Of a DNA stretch of 64,000 nucleotides, positions 44,367 through 53,708 are shown piece by piece. Origin of the DNA: Adhaeretor mobilis (GTDB lineage Bacteria > Planctomycetota > Planctomycetia > Pirellulales > Lacipirellulaceae); the NCBI RefSeq assembly GCF_007741515.1, contig NZ_CP036263.1, positions 4,699,178-4,763,177 on the forward strand, in the 5' to 3' direction. Under the pieces are notes generated by a model. That model did no database searches and had not been told where the DNA came from. It saw only the letters and a program-made list of their open reading frames with translations. Position numbers and translations under genes: made by a program. The stretch's first letter is position 1. Every line of letters starts with the position of its first letter.

Positions 44367-45023
44367 ATGGCCAAAGATCGAGAAACTGAGTTCGACGCGT
44401 TCATGCGACGCTTTTGGTGGTTCGTCATGGGCGGGTTTCTCGCCCTCATCGTGCCGCTTTCCATCTACGGCTACTTCCTGAACCGGCGTCTCGATTCGTT
44501 CGCCGATGCCCTGCACTTTCGGGAACCCGATCCCGGCGACGACGCTGCCGTAGAGTTAGAGCTCGGCCAGCTGCTGACCCACCCAGTTCGTGGGCAAACG
44601 GTTTACGTTCCTGCGTACTCGCACGTGTATCACGAAGATGGCAAGCCGCACCTGCTCACAATCACACTCAGCGTGCGCAACACGAGTCTCGAACATGGCA
44701 TCGTCGTCACCTCCGTTCGCTATTACGACACCAGCGGTAAGCTCACTAAGAAGCACCTCGACAAGCCACTCCGCTTAGGTCCGCTGGCCTCGACCGAATT
44801 CCTGGTCGAGCGGGAAGACACCTCCGGCGGCAGCGGCGCTAACTTTCTCGTCCAGTGGGTTGCCGACCAAGTGGTGAGCGAGCCCGTCATCGAGGCGGTC
44901 ATGATCGACACGAGCTCCCAGCAAGGCATCTCGTTCGCCAGAAGCGGAACGGTCATCAAGGAGCAGGCGACTGAATCACAAAGCGACGCCGGCGACATGC
45001 CTCGTGTGCCGGCCCACGATTGA
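44367..45023 (+). CDS. Membrane-anchored DUF3124 protein
   Basis: A 218-residue protein. One transmembrane helix lies at about residues 16-38 (WFVMGGFLALIVPLSIYGYF). The DUF3124 domain follows at about 75-185 with GQTVYVPAYSHVYHEDGKPH, LTITLSVRNTSLEHGIVVTS, YYDTSGKLTKKHLDKPLRLG and SGGSGANFLVQW. The domain is beta-rich and should face the periplasm. Its function is unknown. A short acidic tail follows. It lies 73 bases before lepA on the same strand. Confidence 0.85.
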   Translation: MAKDRETEFDAFMRRFWWFVMGGFLALIVPLSIYGYFLNRRLDSFADALHFREPDPGDDAAVELELGQLLTHPVRGQTVYVPAYSHVYHEDGKPHLLTITLSVRNTSLEHGIVVTSVRYYDTSGKLTKKHLDKPLRLGPLASTEFLVEREDTSGGSGANFLVQWVADQVVSEPVIEAVMIDTSSQQGISFARSGTVIKEQATESQSDAGDMPRVPAHD

Positions 45024-45096
45024 GTGCCCAGATAGTTGCCGCGGGAACTGAAATTAGCTGCCTGCCCTACTCCCAGCCCTCCTGCTAAACTGGGGC

Positions 45097-46893
45097 ATGC
45101 AACACATTCGAAACTTCTGTATTATCGCCCATATCGACCACGGCAAGTCGACCCTCGCGGACCGGCTCATCCAAACTTGCGGTGGAATTGCGCAGCGAGA
45201 TCTGCATGAGCAGATGCTCGATTCGATGGATATCGAGCGCGAACGGGGCATCACCATCAAGAGCAACACCATCACGCTCGACTATCGCGCTCCCGATGGC
45301 AAAGACTATCTGCTGAACCTCATCGACACGCCTGGCCATGTCGATTTTTCGCACGAAGTTCGGCGTTCTCTCATGGCGTGTGAAGGCGCGCTCATCATTG
45401 TCGATGCGTCCCAGGGAGTCGAAGCGCAGACTGTGGCCAATCTATACATGGCCATGGAACACGACCTGGAACTGCTGCCGATTATCAACAAAATCGATTT
45501 GCCGTCCGCAGATATCGAGCGCGCTCAAGAAGCCATCGATGCGGAATTGGGACTCGATCCGTTTGCTGCGATTTCCATTTCCGCGAAGAACGGTATCAAC
45601 ATTGAAGAAGTGCTAGTGGGCATCGTCGAAAAGCTGCCTCCCCCTCAGGGAGATCCCAACGCGCCGCTCAAGGCGCTCGTGTTTGATGCTCACTTCGATA
45701 AGTTTCGCGGCGTGATTCTGCAGTGTCGCATTATGGAGGGCACGCTCAAGCCGCGTGATACGATTCACTTCATGCACTCCGATCGTGACTTCAAGGTAGA
45801 CGAAATCGGCTACAACCAGTTCCAACTCAATCCCCGCAAGCAGCTCAGTGCAGGTGAGGTGGGCTACATTGTGGCTGGTGTGAAGAGCGTGCAGGACATT
45901 GAAATCGGCGATACGATCACACTGCTCGATCGCCAAGCCGAAGAGCCCATCCCCGGCTATCAGAAGGCGCGGCAAGTCGTGTTCTCCTCCATCTACCCGA
46001 TGGACACTGGCGAATATCAAGAGCTCACCAAGGCGCTCGACAAGCTGGCGATCAACGACGCGGCGCTCACGTTCGAGAAAGACAGCTCCGCAGCGCTCGG
46101 TTTCGGATTCCGCTGCGGGTTTCTTGGCCTGTTGCATCTGGATGTCATACAGGAACGCCTACAGCGGGAGTTCGATATCGGTCTAGTGATCTCCGCTCCG
46201 TCGGTGAAGTACATACTAAAACTGCGAGACGGCTCGGAGCTGGAAGTCGATAACCCCAGCTACTGGCCCGATCCCACGTCAATCGAGAGTGCCAGCGAGC
46301 CGTACATTAAGGCTTCGATCATCACTCCCGAAGAGTATGTCGGCGGAGTCATGGAACTGTGCCGCGAGCATCGCTCGGAGAGTCAAACCATGGACTATCT
46401 CTCTGCCAAGCGACTGGAGGTGACCAGCATCATGCCACTGGGAGAAGTGCTGTTCGACTTTTACGGCAAGCTAAAAATGCTCACTCGCGGCTACGGCTCG
46501 TTTGATTACGAACCGATCGAGTATCGCACAACCGATGTCGTGAAAGTCGACATCCTCGTCAACAAAGAACCTGTCGATACGCTTTCCTATCTCGTGCACC
46601 GCGACAAGGCGCGCAAACGCGCGTTGCACTACTGCGAAAAGCTGGCCAAGGAAATTCCCCGTCATCAGTTCAAAATCCCCATCCAAGGTGCCATCGGCGG
46701 CGAAATTATCGCGAGAACCACCGTCGCGCCCTACCGGAAGGATGTTACCGAGAAACTCTACGGCGGCGACGTAACACGCAAGAAAAAGCTATTAGAGAAG
46801 CAGAAGAAAGGCAAAGCCAAGATGAAGCAATTCGGCAGCGTGAACATCCCACAGAAAGCATTCGTATCCGTACTGCGCGCGGATGATGACTAG
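45097..46893 (+). CDS. lepA: Elongation factor 4 (LepA GTPase)
   Basis: A 598-residue protein that matches LepA in full length. LepA is a ribosome-bound GTPase thought to act in back-translocation or ribosome biogenesis. G1 is AHIDHGKSTLADRL near residue 11. RERGITIKSNTI is the switch region with G2, DTPGHVDFSHEV is G3, and NKIDLPSADIERA is G4. GFGFRCGFLGLLHLDVIQER lies in domain III. The LepA-specific C-terminal domain ends KGKAKMKQFGSVNIPQKAFV, with the final motif FVSVLRADDD. It acts in the cytoplasm, partly membrane associated. No operon partner downstream is obvious. Confidence 0.97.
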   Translation: MQHIRNFCIIAHIDHGKSTLADRLIQTCGGIAQRDLHEQMLDSMDIERERGITIKSNTITLDYRAPDGKDYLLNLIDTPGHVDFSHEVRRSLMACEGALIIVDASQGVEAQTVANLYMAMEHDLELLPIINKIDLPSADIERAQEAIDAELGLDPFAAISISAKNGINIEEVLVGIVEKLPPPQGDPNAPLKALVFDAHFDKFRGVILQCRIMEGTLKPRDTIHFMHSDRDFKVDEIGYNQFQLNPRKQLSAGEVGYIVAGVKSVQDIEIGDTITLLDRQAEEPIPGYQKARQVVFSSIYPMDTGEYQELTKALDKLAINDAALTFEKDSSAALGFGFRCGFLGLLHLDVIQERLQREFDIGLVISAPSVKYILKLRDGSELEVDNPSYWPDPTSIESASEPYIKASIITPEEYVGGVMELCREHRSESQTMDYLSAKRLEVTSIMPLGEVLFDFYGKLKMLTRGYGSFDYEPIEYRTTDVVKVDILVNKEPVDTLSYLVHRDKARKRALHYCEKLAKEIPRHQFKIPIQGAIGGEIIARTTVAPYRKDVTEKLYGGDVTRKKKLLEKQKKGKAKMKQFGSVNIPQKAFVSVLRADDD

Positions 46894-47071
46894 CATTGCG
46901 GCGCTGGGTGTTGGCCACGGATTGCAACGTTATTTACGTAATATTGATTTGCACCTAACAATGCAATCAGCAACCTCCCACAGAGTCAGCGTTCCAATGA
47001 ATTCACCGCAGGAATTACGCCGACCGATAACACAGCTTGCGACATTCCATATCCTCAATAGTTGAATTCCA

Positions 47072-47410
47072 ATGCAACCCAATCCTGCCAACTCCGATCC
47101 CAACAACCCAACGCCACTCGACATCGCCGGTGCCGCCAAGCCCAGCGTGCCGGTGTTTGCTTGCCTCGTTTACGTTCACACCAACGAAGACGGGATCGTC
47201 ACTGGCAGAATTGCGAACCTCGCCAGCGATGATGCCTCCGCCATCACCGCCAGCGCCAGTTCGGAGCGCGAAGTCTTGGGCAAACTAACACGCGAGTTCA
47301 AGTCGCGAGTTGGCCAGCTATTGGAAGCATCCCAAGAGATACCTTGGATCGAGCCTCCACCAGCCCCTGCGGAAAACGAGCAGATGCGCTCGATTCCGTT
47401 GCACCTTTAG
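47072..47410 (+). CDS. Small conserved-looking protein, family not recognised
   Basis: A 112-residue soluble protein. A proline-rich start is followed by VPVFACLVYVHTNEDGIVTG, IANLASDDASAITASASSER, and a helix EVLGKLTREFKSRVGQLLEA. It ends WIEPPPAPAENEQMRSIPLHL. The middle looks like a small alpha/beta domain. It lies 178 bases after lepA. The following 47411-47647 contains no gene I can support, only a short open stretch. Confidence 0.6.
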   Translation: MQPNPANSDPNNPTPLDIAGAAKPSVPVFACLVYVHTNEDGIVTGRIANLASDDASAITASASSEREVLGKLTREFKSRVGQLLEASQEIPWIEPPPAPAENEQMRSIPLHL

Positions 47411-47647
47411 GCGTCTTCCGGCAGCAAAAAGTGCACGATGATCCAGGTTTGCATGCGATGCAATTCGAGTGCGGGTACAAAGTCGATTACGTTTATTGCC
47501 AGGAAATCATGGATGAGAAGTCTGGCATACGATTCTAAGAACCTGGCGAAGAGGCCAGAGAATCACACTGCGTCAGGAGTACTGCAGGACGGAAGGCGAC
47601 TTGATGGTCGGTAGCATTGGACCCAAGTTGAAACTGACTAAGAATCA

Positions 47648-50600
47648 CTAAACAACTCCCTCTAGCGCCCAATCAGCAAACGCTTCATCACTAGCCTCTT
47701 GCCAGTTGCCGCCCGTCGCTTCTTGCTTTCCGACAAGACTAGTGGCTTCAGCATCTTCTCTGACGGCAAACGACGCATCCACCGCCGCAGCCTTACGCGT
47801 GACAACTGCGTTGTCCTCAGCTACTGGCCAACCCCAAACTACTTCTTCTGACTCTTCCTCACTCTCGCCACTCTGCGCGTTACTGGCCAAGCCGAGCGGC
47901 GACAGATCGCCTCCCAGCGGCTCGTCTGCCACCACCAGCGAAACTGTTCGAGTCAGCTCGGTTCGTGGCAGTGTGTTTCCGTAGTTCTGTTGCCATGTGA
48001 GGAAATTGAAACCGTCCAGTGCATTCTCGGCGACTTCGTCGCCGAATCGCTCGTGCCAGCCCTTGCTCGCATGAGTCAAGTCAACGCCGTCGACGTCGCC
48101 ATCTTCATCAAAATCGCCAGGCTTGCCATAGAGCTGTTCCTGCAAGTCCATCGTCTCGATACCAGAGTAGCTGACCGTCGAGGATTCAATGGTCACGGCA
48201 CCGGAACCAACGACGTACAGCCCCGGTACAACGGTCGTCTCGTACAATGCATCTTCATTCACGTGAAGTTGATCGCCCGGTGCAAAAATCGGGAAATCGC
48301 CAGCAATATTGATCTGCTCGAACGCCGGGCCGACCACGTAGAATTCGTCGGCGCCACCATTGCCATCCAGTGAAAGCGTGCCAACGCCTGCTGTTCCGTC
48401 GACAGTGAACTCATCACCCTGGTTACCGCTGGCGAGTGTCACCGTCTCAATATCGCCGTACTGCACATCAATGGGGATGGCAACGTTGTCGAAGAGAACG
48501 TGCTCTTCGTAGCGACCTATCTCCTCAGGCGTAATCGTGTATTTGCCGCCGCCCGGCAACTCATAGGGGTTGTTCTGATCGAACACATTGAATGTGTCGG
48601 CACCCGATCCACCATCAACCTCCAGCCCGTCGACTAGCTCCATGTTCCTGTCCATGGGGCTAGCATTCACGACATCGTCGCCGTCGCCGGTCTTAATCAG
48701 TGCCCGCGTCCAAGGCGTGCTCTCCACATCGACTGTGTCGCCTTGCGAGCCGGTGCTCAGCGTGAGATCTTCGACGCTCGAGTAATCGACATTGATGTTG
48801 GCCGGCGTACCGATGAGATAGATATCTGCCTTGCCACGGATCACGCGAGAAGCAGAAACGTCGTAATCATCACTAAGCCCAAAGCCATAGGGGTTGTTCT
48901 GATCGCTGATGAACAGCTTGTCGATGCCGGCATCGCCATTGAACGTAAGATCGTCGACCAATTCCATGTTCTGGTCGTCCGGACTTGCGTAAAGTCGATC
49001 ATTGCCGGCACCGCCATTGATCGTCGTCAGCCCTTCGGTCGTGGCATGCACACGGATGCTGTCGACAAAGTCGGTTGTCGTGAGCTCAAGATTCTCAGCG
49101 TTTGAGAAGTTGACATCGTAGGTCGTCGGACCGCCGGGGGTTACAAAACCAAAAGTGGTCGTGTACCGAGACACGCTGTGGTCGTCGATATCGTAATGAG
49201 CGGTCGAGAGCTCGCTGCCGCTTTCGTTGTGGTCGAATATGCGAACTGTGTCGCCTCCCGTGCCGCCGTCGATGTACGTGTTGTCAAACTCTTCCAGGTT
49301 GCCCAGCGAAGCGCCAACCGTGATCAGGTCGTTGCCCGCCATGGTTCTCACATTCATTACGCCAGAGAGGGCACTCGCCACGTTGACGATATCTGCTTGT
49401 CCGCCCGTCCGAATATCGGCACTCTCCACGCCGGAGTAAGCGATCGAAACCGGCAGGAATAAGCCCGGATTTGCCGGTTGGAATGGGTGTGCACGGAATC
49501 GCGATACGCCGCTGTCGGAGATCGTATACATGCGACTCAGACTGACGTTGCTATAGGGATTCGACTGGTCGTTGATCGTGATCGTATCCGTATTGAAGCC
49601 GCCATTGAATGTCAGGCCGCTGACCATCTCGATATTTTTGACGCCAGGCAACACACTGACCGAGTCGTTTCCCCAGCCGCCGTTGATGTCCAGATCGATC
49701 GCGGAGTTCCAACCTTCGATCGTAAAGGTGTCGCTGCCGAAGCCACCGTTGATCGTCACGGAGTCGAGCGTGCTGACCCAATGCGTGAATTCGACGTTGC
49801 CGTTGAGCACGACCTCGACCGACGGTTTCAGACCGGTGTTGTCCAGTCGGAGCACGAAGTTGTCGTCGCCGCTGGTTCCACCAACAGTCAAATCGGTCCA
49901 ACCATTCAGGTAGGCGGTCTTCATCATCTGTCCGGTCGAACCGCCTGGCAGGTTCGTTGATTCGGAGTTCATCAAGTAAGACGCTTGGATGTCACCCGGG
50001 AAGGAAGCGATCTGCGAGCGGAAATTCCCGGCGCTGCCACCGGTGGCGCCGTTGTGAGAGTAGGTGGTTCCGAAGTTATCGCTAGAAGCGAACCAACCAA
50101 GTTCCTGTTGGTCTCGCATGTTGCGGGTCGATGACCAGAGGATACTGTTGTCGTGCTCAATGGCGTCGAGAAACGTAGCTAACTCGCGCGCCTTGAGCTT
50201 CCAGCCAAACGCTCCACCCGTGTTAGTCAGGTCCGACTGGTTGAGTCCCGCATTGGCGTTGGCGGTGGCCAGATTGTAGCCAACCGCAGGATTCGCCAAG
50301 TTGGTCTTCATATCTGCACCCGTGATGCCCATCGGATCGAAGATATTGTCCTTTACGTAGTTTTTGTAGATGATACCGCTGATTAAGTCTGGCCCGAAGA
50401 GAGTATTGGCCGTTAGATTCGACGCTGGGTTGATCAACTTCGGCAGTACGACTTTCGCCAACAACGAGAAGTTCGCGTTATTGTAACTAGGGTTCCACCT
50501 TGGCGTGTCGTAGACACTATCCGCTGCGATGGTCGGCGCGGGCAGTCCTGCTTCCACCAGGGCTTCCAGGTTGGCAAAGTTGTTGTTGCCATAGCTATTA

Positions 50601-51127
50601 AAATCTACGCCGATCGAATTACCGACCTCAAGAAAGCCACTGCTATGCGTCAGTAGGTGGCGTAGACTCACATTCTGTACGTTGCTGCCTGGATTCCAAT
50701 CACTCGGCAGGTAGTCGACGAGCCTCGTGTTGAGCTGCGCATCGAGCCCACCGGGCATCGACTGCAATTTATGGAGGATGGCGGTGGCAGTGATTGTCTT
50801 GGAAACGCTGGAGACTTCCATCTCGGTAAGCGAGTTGAAGTTCGTGATCGGCATGTTGGCCGCCGTGCGTGCCAGCCCGTCGCCGCCGGTAGCTGCATTG
50901 ACCGTGCCACCGGCGTTGATTGCGTAGCCATATCCGACTGCGGCACCGTTGGAGAGAAACTCGAAATTGTCGCCCATCACGCCAGCATCAAAGGTCGAAG
51001 ACCCGAGCAGCACCGCCATTACCCGCCGGTCTTCCAGATGCTCGAACCCACGGCGGTAACGGTTGCATTGGCTTGGTTGGCGATTACGTGTGCGGTTATT
51101 CATACGGCTTTTCTTAACAGTGCCCAT
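47648..51127 (-). CDS. Very large serine hydrolase (class C beta-lactamase-like) with dockerin
   Basis: About 1159 residues; the ATG at 51127 has AAGGA upstream and is preferred to 51157. The basic N-terminus ends in RRGFEHLEDRRVMA, close to the planctomycete LEPR-XLL-like N-terminal sorting region. Residues about 40-420 form a serine-hydrolase domain: SVSK at about 107-110 (Ser-x-x-Lys), LRHLLTHSSGF near 155, SYNN near 212 (Tyr-x-Asn) and the SHNGATGGSAGN site near 355. Several repeats like TINGGFGSDTFTIEGW and LEVDGGSGADTFNVFDQNNP follow, resembling calcium-binding beta-roll units. GDFDEDGDVDGVDLTHASKG and a partner form a dockerin-like pair near the end. There is no PEP-CTERM tail. Probably a surface peptidase or esterase. 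Confidence 0.85.
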   Translation of the reverse strand: MGTVKKSRMNNRTRNRQPSQCNRYRRGFEHLEDRRVMAVLLGSSTFDAGVMGDNFEFLSNGAAVGYGYAINAGGTVNAATGGDGLARTAANMPITNFNSLTEMEVSSVSKTITATAILHKLQSMPGGLDAQLNTRLVDYLPSDWNPGSNVQNVSLRHLLTHSSGFLEVGNSIGVDFNSYGNNNFANLEALVEAGLPAPTIAADSVYDTPRWNPSYNNANFSLLAKVVLPKLINPASNLTANTLFGPDLISGIIYKNYVKDNIFDPMGITGADMKTNLANPAVGYNLATANANAGLNQSDLTNTGGAFGWKLKARELATFLDAIEHDNSILWSSTRNMRDQQELGWFASSDNFGTTYSHNGATGGSAGNFRSQIASFPGDIQASYLMNSESTNLPGGSTGQMMKTAYLNGWTDLTVGGTSGDDNFVLRLDNTGLKPSVEVVLNGNVEFTHWVSTLDSVTINGGFGSDTFTIEGWNSAIDLDINGGWGNDSVSVLPGVKNIEMVSGLTFNGGFNTDTITINDQSNPYSNVSLSRMYTISDSGVSRFRAHPFQPANPGLFLPVSIAYSGVESADIRTGGQADIVNVASALSGVMNVRTMAGNDLITVGASLGNLEEFDNTYIDGGTGGDTVRIFDHNESGSELSTAHYDIDDHSVSRYTTTFGFVTPGGPTTYDVNFSNAENLELTTTDFVDSIRVHATTEGLTTINGGAGNDRLYASPDDQNMELVDDLTFNGDAGIDKLFISDQNNPYGFGLSDDYDVSASRVIRGKADIYLIGTPANINVDYSSVEDLTLSTGSQGDTVDVESTPWTRALIKTGDGDDVVNASPMDRNMELVDGLEVDGGSGADTFNVFDQNNPYELPGGGKYTITPEEIGRYEEHVLFDNVAIPIDVQYGDIETVTLASGNQGDEFTVDGTAGVGTLSLDGNGGADEFYVVGPAFEQINIAGDFPIFAPGDQLHVNEDALYETTVVPGLYVVGSGAVTIESSTVSYSGIETMDLQEQLYGKPGDFDEDGDVDGVDLTHASKGWHERFGDEVAENALDGFNFLTWQQNYGNTLPRTELTRTVSLVVADEPLGGDLSPLGLASNAQSGESEEESEEVVWGWPVAEDNAVVTRKAAAVDASFAVREDAEATSLVGKQEATGGNWQEASDEAFADWALEGVV

Positions 51128-51380
51128 CGCGATATTCCTTGAACGAGGAGTTTCCATTGCTGGGGGTTCAGAAGTGACGAGTGGCGGGGCAGGCGTTGTT
51201 GCGGCGCCGCCGACTCGCTAGCTCGTACACAGGATTAATCAACAACCCGAGCCAACCCCGGACAGGAGTGCGAGAAAAAAGCAGGAAACTCCCGATAAAG
51301 ACTTATTTTGCAGGGACTCCTGAGACATGGAGGCAATCGACGCCAGCGAACCTCCCCTTCCCTTGGGTGTCCGCTTGGTT

Positions 51381-52346
51381 ATGAATACGTCGATGGAACG
51401 CAACGATCTCAACAGCCCACTTTCCAGAACGGCCTCGCGGCAAGTGGTATCCGCACCTTCCAACCAATTTGCATCAGGCGTAACCCTCGCCATCGTTGGC
51501 ACGTTTCTGTTCGCTCTCAAGTCGATCTTCATCAAGCTCGCTTTCGCCGCCGGCGCAAGCCCCACGCTTGTTCTCACACTACGACTATTCTTCGCGTTAC
51601 CCTTGTACGCCATCGTCCTTTGGCGGCTGCGCGCTGGCGGAAAATGCGAGCCGCTCACTCGCAAACAGGTACTACGAGCGCTCGGCCTGGGGTTTCTCGG
51701 CTACTACTTGGCTTCCTATCTCGACCTCACCGGGTTGTCGATGATCTCTGCGCAATTAGAACGTCTTACGCTCTTCACCTACCCGGCCATCGTTGCACTG
51801 TTAGCTTGGTTGTTCTTGGGCGAGGAGCTTGGCCCGCGCGTCATCTTCGCAATTCTCTTGAGCTATGCCGGCGTGCTGCTAATGTACGGCGGAGAGCGGG
51901 CTTTTACGCAGAGCGAACATCTTGGTTTAGGCGTATTGCTCGTGATGGGTTCCGCGCTTAGCTACTCGCTCTACATTCTGTTCGCCAAGCCAGCGATGCA
52001 GCGAATCGGCAGCGCGCAGTTCACAAGCCTCGCGATGATCGGCTCTACCTGCTTCGTGGGCGTCCACTTCTTGCTGACGCAGCCTTGGTCCGATTTGATC
52101 GACGCTCAGCCAGTGGTGTACCTGTACGGGTTGATCTTGGCTTTCGTGTGCACGGTGTTGCCAAGCTACATGATCAACGAAGCGATCGTACGCATCGGCG
52201 CAACGCGCACCACGGTCATCGGCTCGGTCGGCCCAACACTCACCATGCTCCTAGCGATCGTCGTGCTGGACGAGCCTTCCTCGCTGCAACACTTCGCCGG
52301 CATGGCGGTGGCAATTGCTGGGGTGAGTTTGGTGGCGAGGAAGTGA
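51381..52346 (+). CDS. EamA/DMT-family transporter
   Basis: About 321 residues from the ATG at 51381; an earlier ATG at 51327 is in frame. Ten transmembrane helices are arranged as two EamA halves. The first starts VTLAIVGTFLFALKSIFIKL and includes ALGLGFLGYYLASYLDLTGL; the second includes GLGVLLVMGSALSYSLYILF and VIGSVGPTLTMLLAIVVLDE. DMT transporters export or import small metabolites; the substrate cannot be inferred. It ends within 24 bases of the first orphan RHS cassette. Confidence 0.92.
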   Translation: MNTSMERNDLNSPLSRTASRQVVSAPSNQFASGVTLAIVGTFLFALKSIFIKLAFAAGASPTLVLTLRLFFALPLYAIVLWRLRAGGKCEPLTRKQVLRALGLGFLGYYLASYLDLTGLSMISAQLERLTLFTYPAIVALLAWLFLGEELGPRVIFAILLSYAGVLLMYGGERAFTQSEHLGLGVLLVMGSALSYSLYILFAKPAMQRIGSAQFTSLAMIGSTCFVGVHFLLTQPWSDLIDAQPVVYLYGLILAFVCTVLPSYMINEAIVRIGATRTTVIGSVGPTLTMLLAIVVLDEPSSLQHFAGMAVAIAGVSLVARK

Positions 52347-52369
52347 GCAGTGGGACCCCAAGTGCCACT

Positions 52370-53023
52370 GTGGCGAAAGTACCAAATGCAAATGATAGAA
52401 AATCGAGTTTTTCGCGAAAAAACGCTAGTTTCTTGGTAACCGATAACGAGTATCTGTATACTGGACGTAGGCTCGATGGGAGCACCGGCTTGCAGCTGAA
52501 TCGGAACCGGTTCTATGCTTCGCATTTGGGGCGGTGGGTGAATCGTGATCCGATTGGGTATGATGGTGGGACGTTAAATCTCTATGAGTATGTGGGTGGG
52601 ATGCCTTTAATGATGCTCGATCCAAATGGGACTGTATTTACGCCTATTTTTGAGCCGTTGGGCCCTCGGTGTTTGATATGCTCGTGTGAGGCTCGCAATG
52701 GTCGAAGAACGTGGAAGGTTAGAGCAAAGTGTGATCGTAATAGACGCTTGCAAGAATGTTGCAAAGATGCCTGTTGGCAACCTAACATTGGCTTTGGTGA
52801 TACAACAGACATTGAACTTTGCGACGCGAAGCCTAGCGACGTTTGCACCATTTGGGATGTTTGTTCTAAAAGCAGTTGCGTTGATAAATGCGAGACGGCG
52901 TCCATTGCTTGCTTCTCTGGGTGCGCTCTGTTTAGTGGAGGAAATGCAGCCGCATGCGGTCTGCTTTGTGGTGCAGCGTACAAAGCGTGTAAAGCAAAAT
53001 GTCAAAAATGTAAATTAGATTAG
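52370..53023 (+). CDS. Orphan RHS C-terminal cassette C1, Cys-rich tip
   Basis: The recognised part starts at 52445 with NEYLYTGRRLDGSTGLQLNR and RFYASHLGRWVNRDPIGY, the 3' end of an RHS core, then LNLYEYVGGMPLMMLDPNG. The upstream frame lacks the YD-repeat body; a GTG at 52370 is only a nominal start. The tip of about 130 residues after DPNG is very rich in Cys (about 20), with CSCEARNGRRTWKVRAKC and SIACFSGCALFSGGNAAACG. In RHS proteins the part after DPxG is the variable toxin. A small membrane-protein gene follows after 60 bases. Confidence 0.78.
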   Translation: MAKVPNANDRKSSFSRKNASFLVTDNEYLYTGRRLDGSTGLQLNRNRFYASHLGRWVNRDPIGYDGGTLNLYEYVGGMPLMMLDPNGTVFTPIFEPLGPRCLICSCEARNGRRTWKVRAKCDRNRRLQECCKDACWQPNIGFGDTTDIELCDAKPSDVCTIWDVCSKSSCVDKCETASIACFSGCALFSGGNAAACGLLCGAAYKACKAKCQKCKLD

Positions 53024-53083
53024 GTGTTGGTACATGCGACAGATAACTGGCCGTCTTGACCGGCAACAAAGCGTGCATACCTC

Positions 53084-53272
53084 ATGAAAGTCCCTTCTTT
53101 TATGTCAACTGGCCCGGGCAAATCCATTTCATATGCCCTACTCATTGCTCTTGTCGTATTTCTTGGAGTGATTTACGAATATGGAATGGATTGGAATGAC
53201 GCTAGAGTATTGCTTTTAGGCATAGCTGCCTTCCTTATGACCAGTTTTCTGATAAAGCTGTTCACACACTAG
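53084..53272 (+). CDS. Small two-helix membrane protein, candidate immunity for C1
   Basis: A 62-residue protein with two hydrophobic segments: SYALLIALVVFLGVIYEYGM and VLLLGIAAFLMTSFLIKLF. It directly follows cassette C1 and resembles in size and shape the gene after cassette C4 (57434), which has a similarly Cys-rich tip. A membrane immunity protein would suit a toxin that acts at the membrane. This pairing is inferred from position. Confidence 0.6.
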   Translation: MKVPSFMSTGPGKSISYALLIALVVFLGVIYEYGMDWNDARVLLLGIAAFLMTSFLIKLFTH

Positions 53273-53492
53273 ACATCCTGTCCCTCCAGAAAATCCAGCA
53301 ACCAACGAGCCCAAACAACCATGAATCCCAAGTCCTGAGCATCTTAGGGAGAAAAGCCCCTGTCCCTCCCGAAAACTTCATCCGTGCAAAATGAAGCAAG
53401 TAAGAGTCAACTAAAGGAATCGACGCGTGCCAATTTGCCGATCAAAATTGAGTCCCTGATGAAAAAGGCCGAAGTGACCAAGTCATAAAAAT

Positions 53493-53518
53493 AGCCCCGA
53501 TGGTTTCGCACCGGGGCT
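53493..53518 (-). terminator. Rho-independent terminator on the minus strand
   Basis: AGCCCCG pairs with CGGGGCT around a 12-base loop. On the minus strand the stem is followed by ATTTTTAT, giving a standard terminator. It belongs to the small minus-strand remnant at 53525-53644. Confidence 0.72.
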
Positions 53519-53524
53519 GCTCGA

Positions 53525-53644
53525 TCATGCCGACGTTGCGTACTTACCAAGCACTTCGTTAGCGGGCTGAGTGTTTCCGTTTTTCAATTCAGCCTGAGCC
53601 TTTTCTAATTCGTCCCAAGCCTCATAGGAGCAAGCTCTTCGCAT
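53525..53644 (-). pseudogene. 3' fragment of an unknown gene between cassettes C1 and C2
   Basis: A 39-codon frame, MRRACSYEAWDELEKAQAEL then KNGNTQPANEVLGKYATSA, ends just before a terminator and has a stop directly upstream. It looks like the C-terminal helix of a larger protein whose 5' part was lost. It is the only minus-strand coding trace inside the cassette array. Apart from it the 53273-53708 gap carries two copies of a short CTGTCCCTCC motif. Confidence 0.5.
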
Positions 53645-53708
53645 GAACTAATAATCAAGGAAAAGTAACCCACAGCATCGACTGCAAGTCGCTCGACGTG
53701 CATTTCCT

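Noticed and set aside
47411..47647. Short frame containing HAMQFECGYKVDYVYCQEIM
   Set aside because: Too short, no start site of its own and no family match that I know; may be a fragment but cannot be supported.
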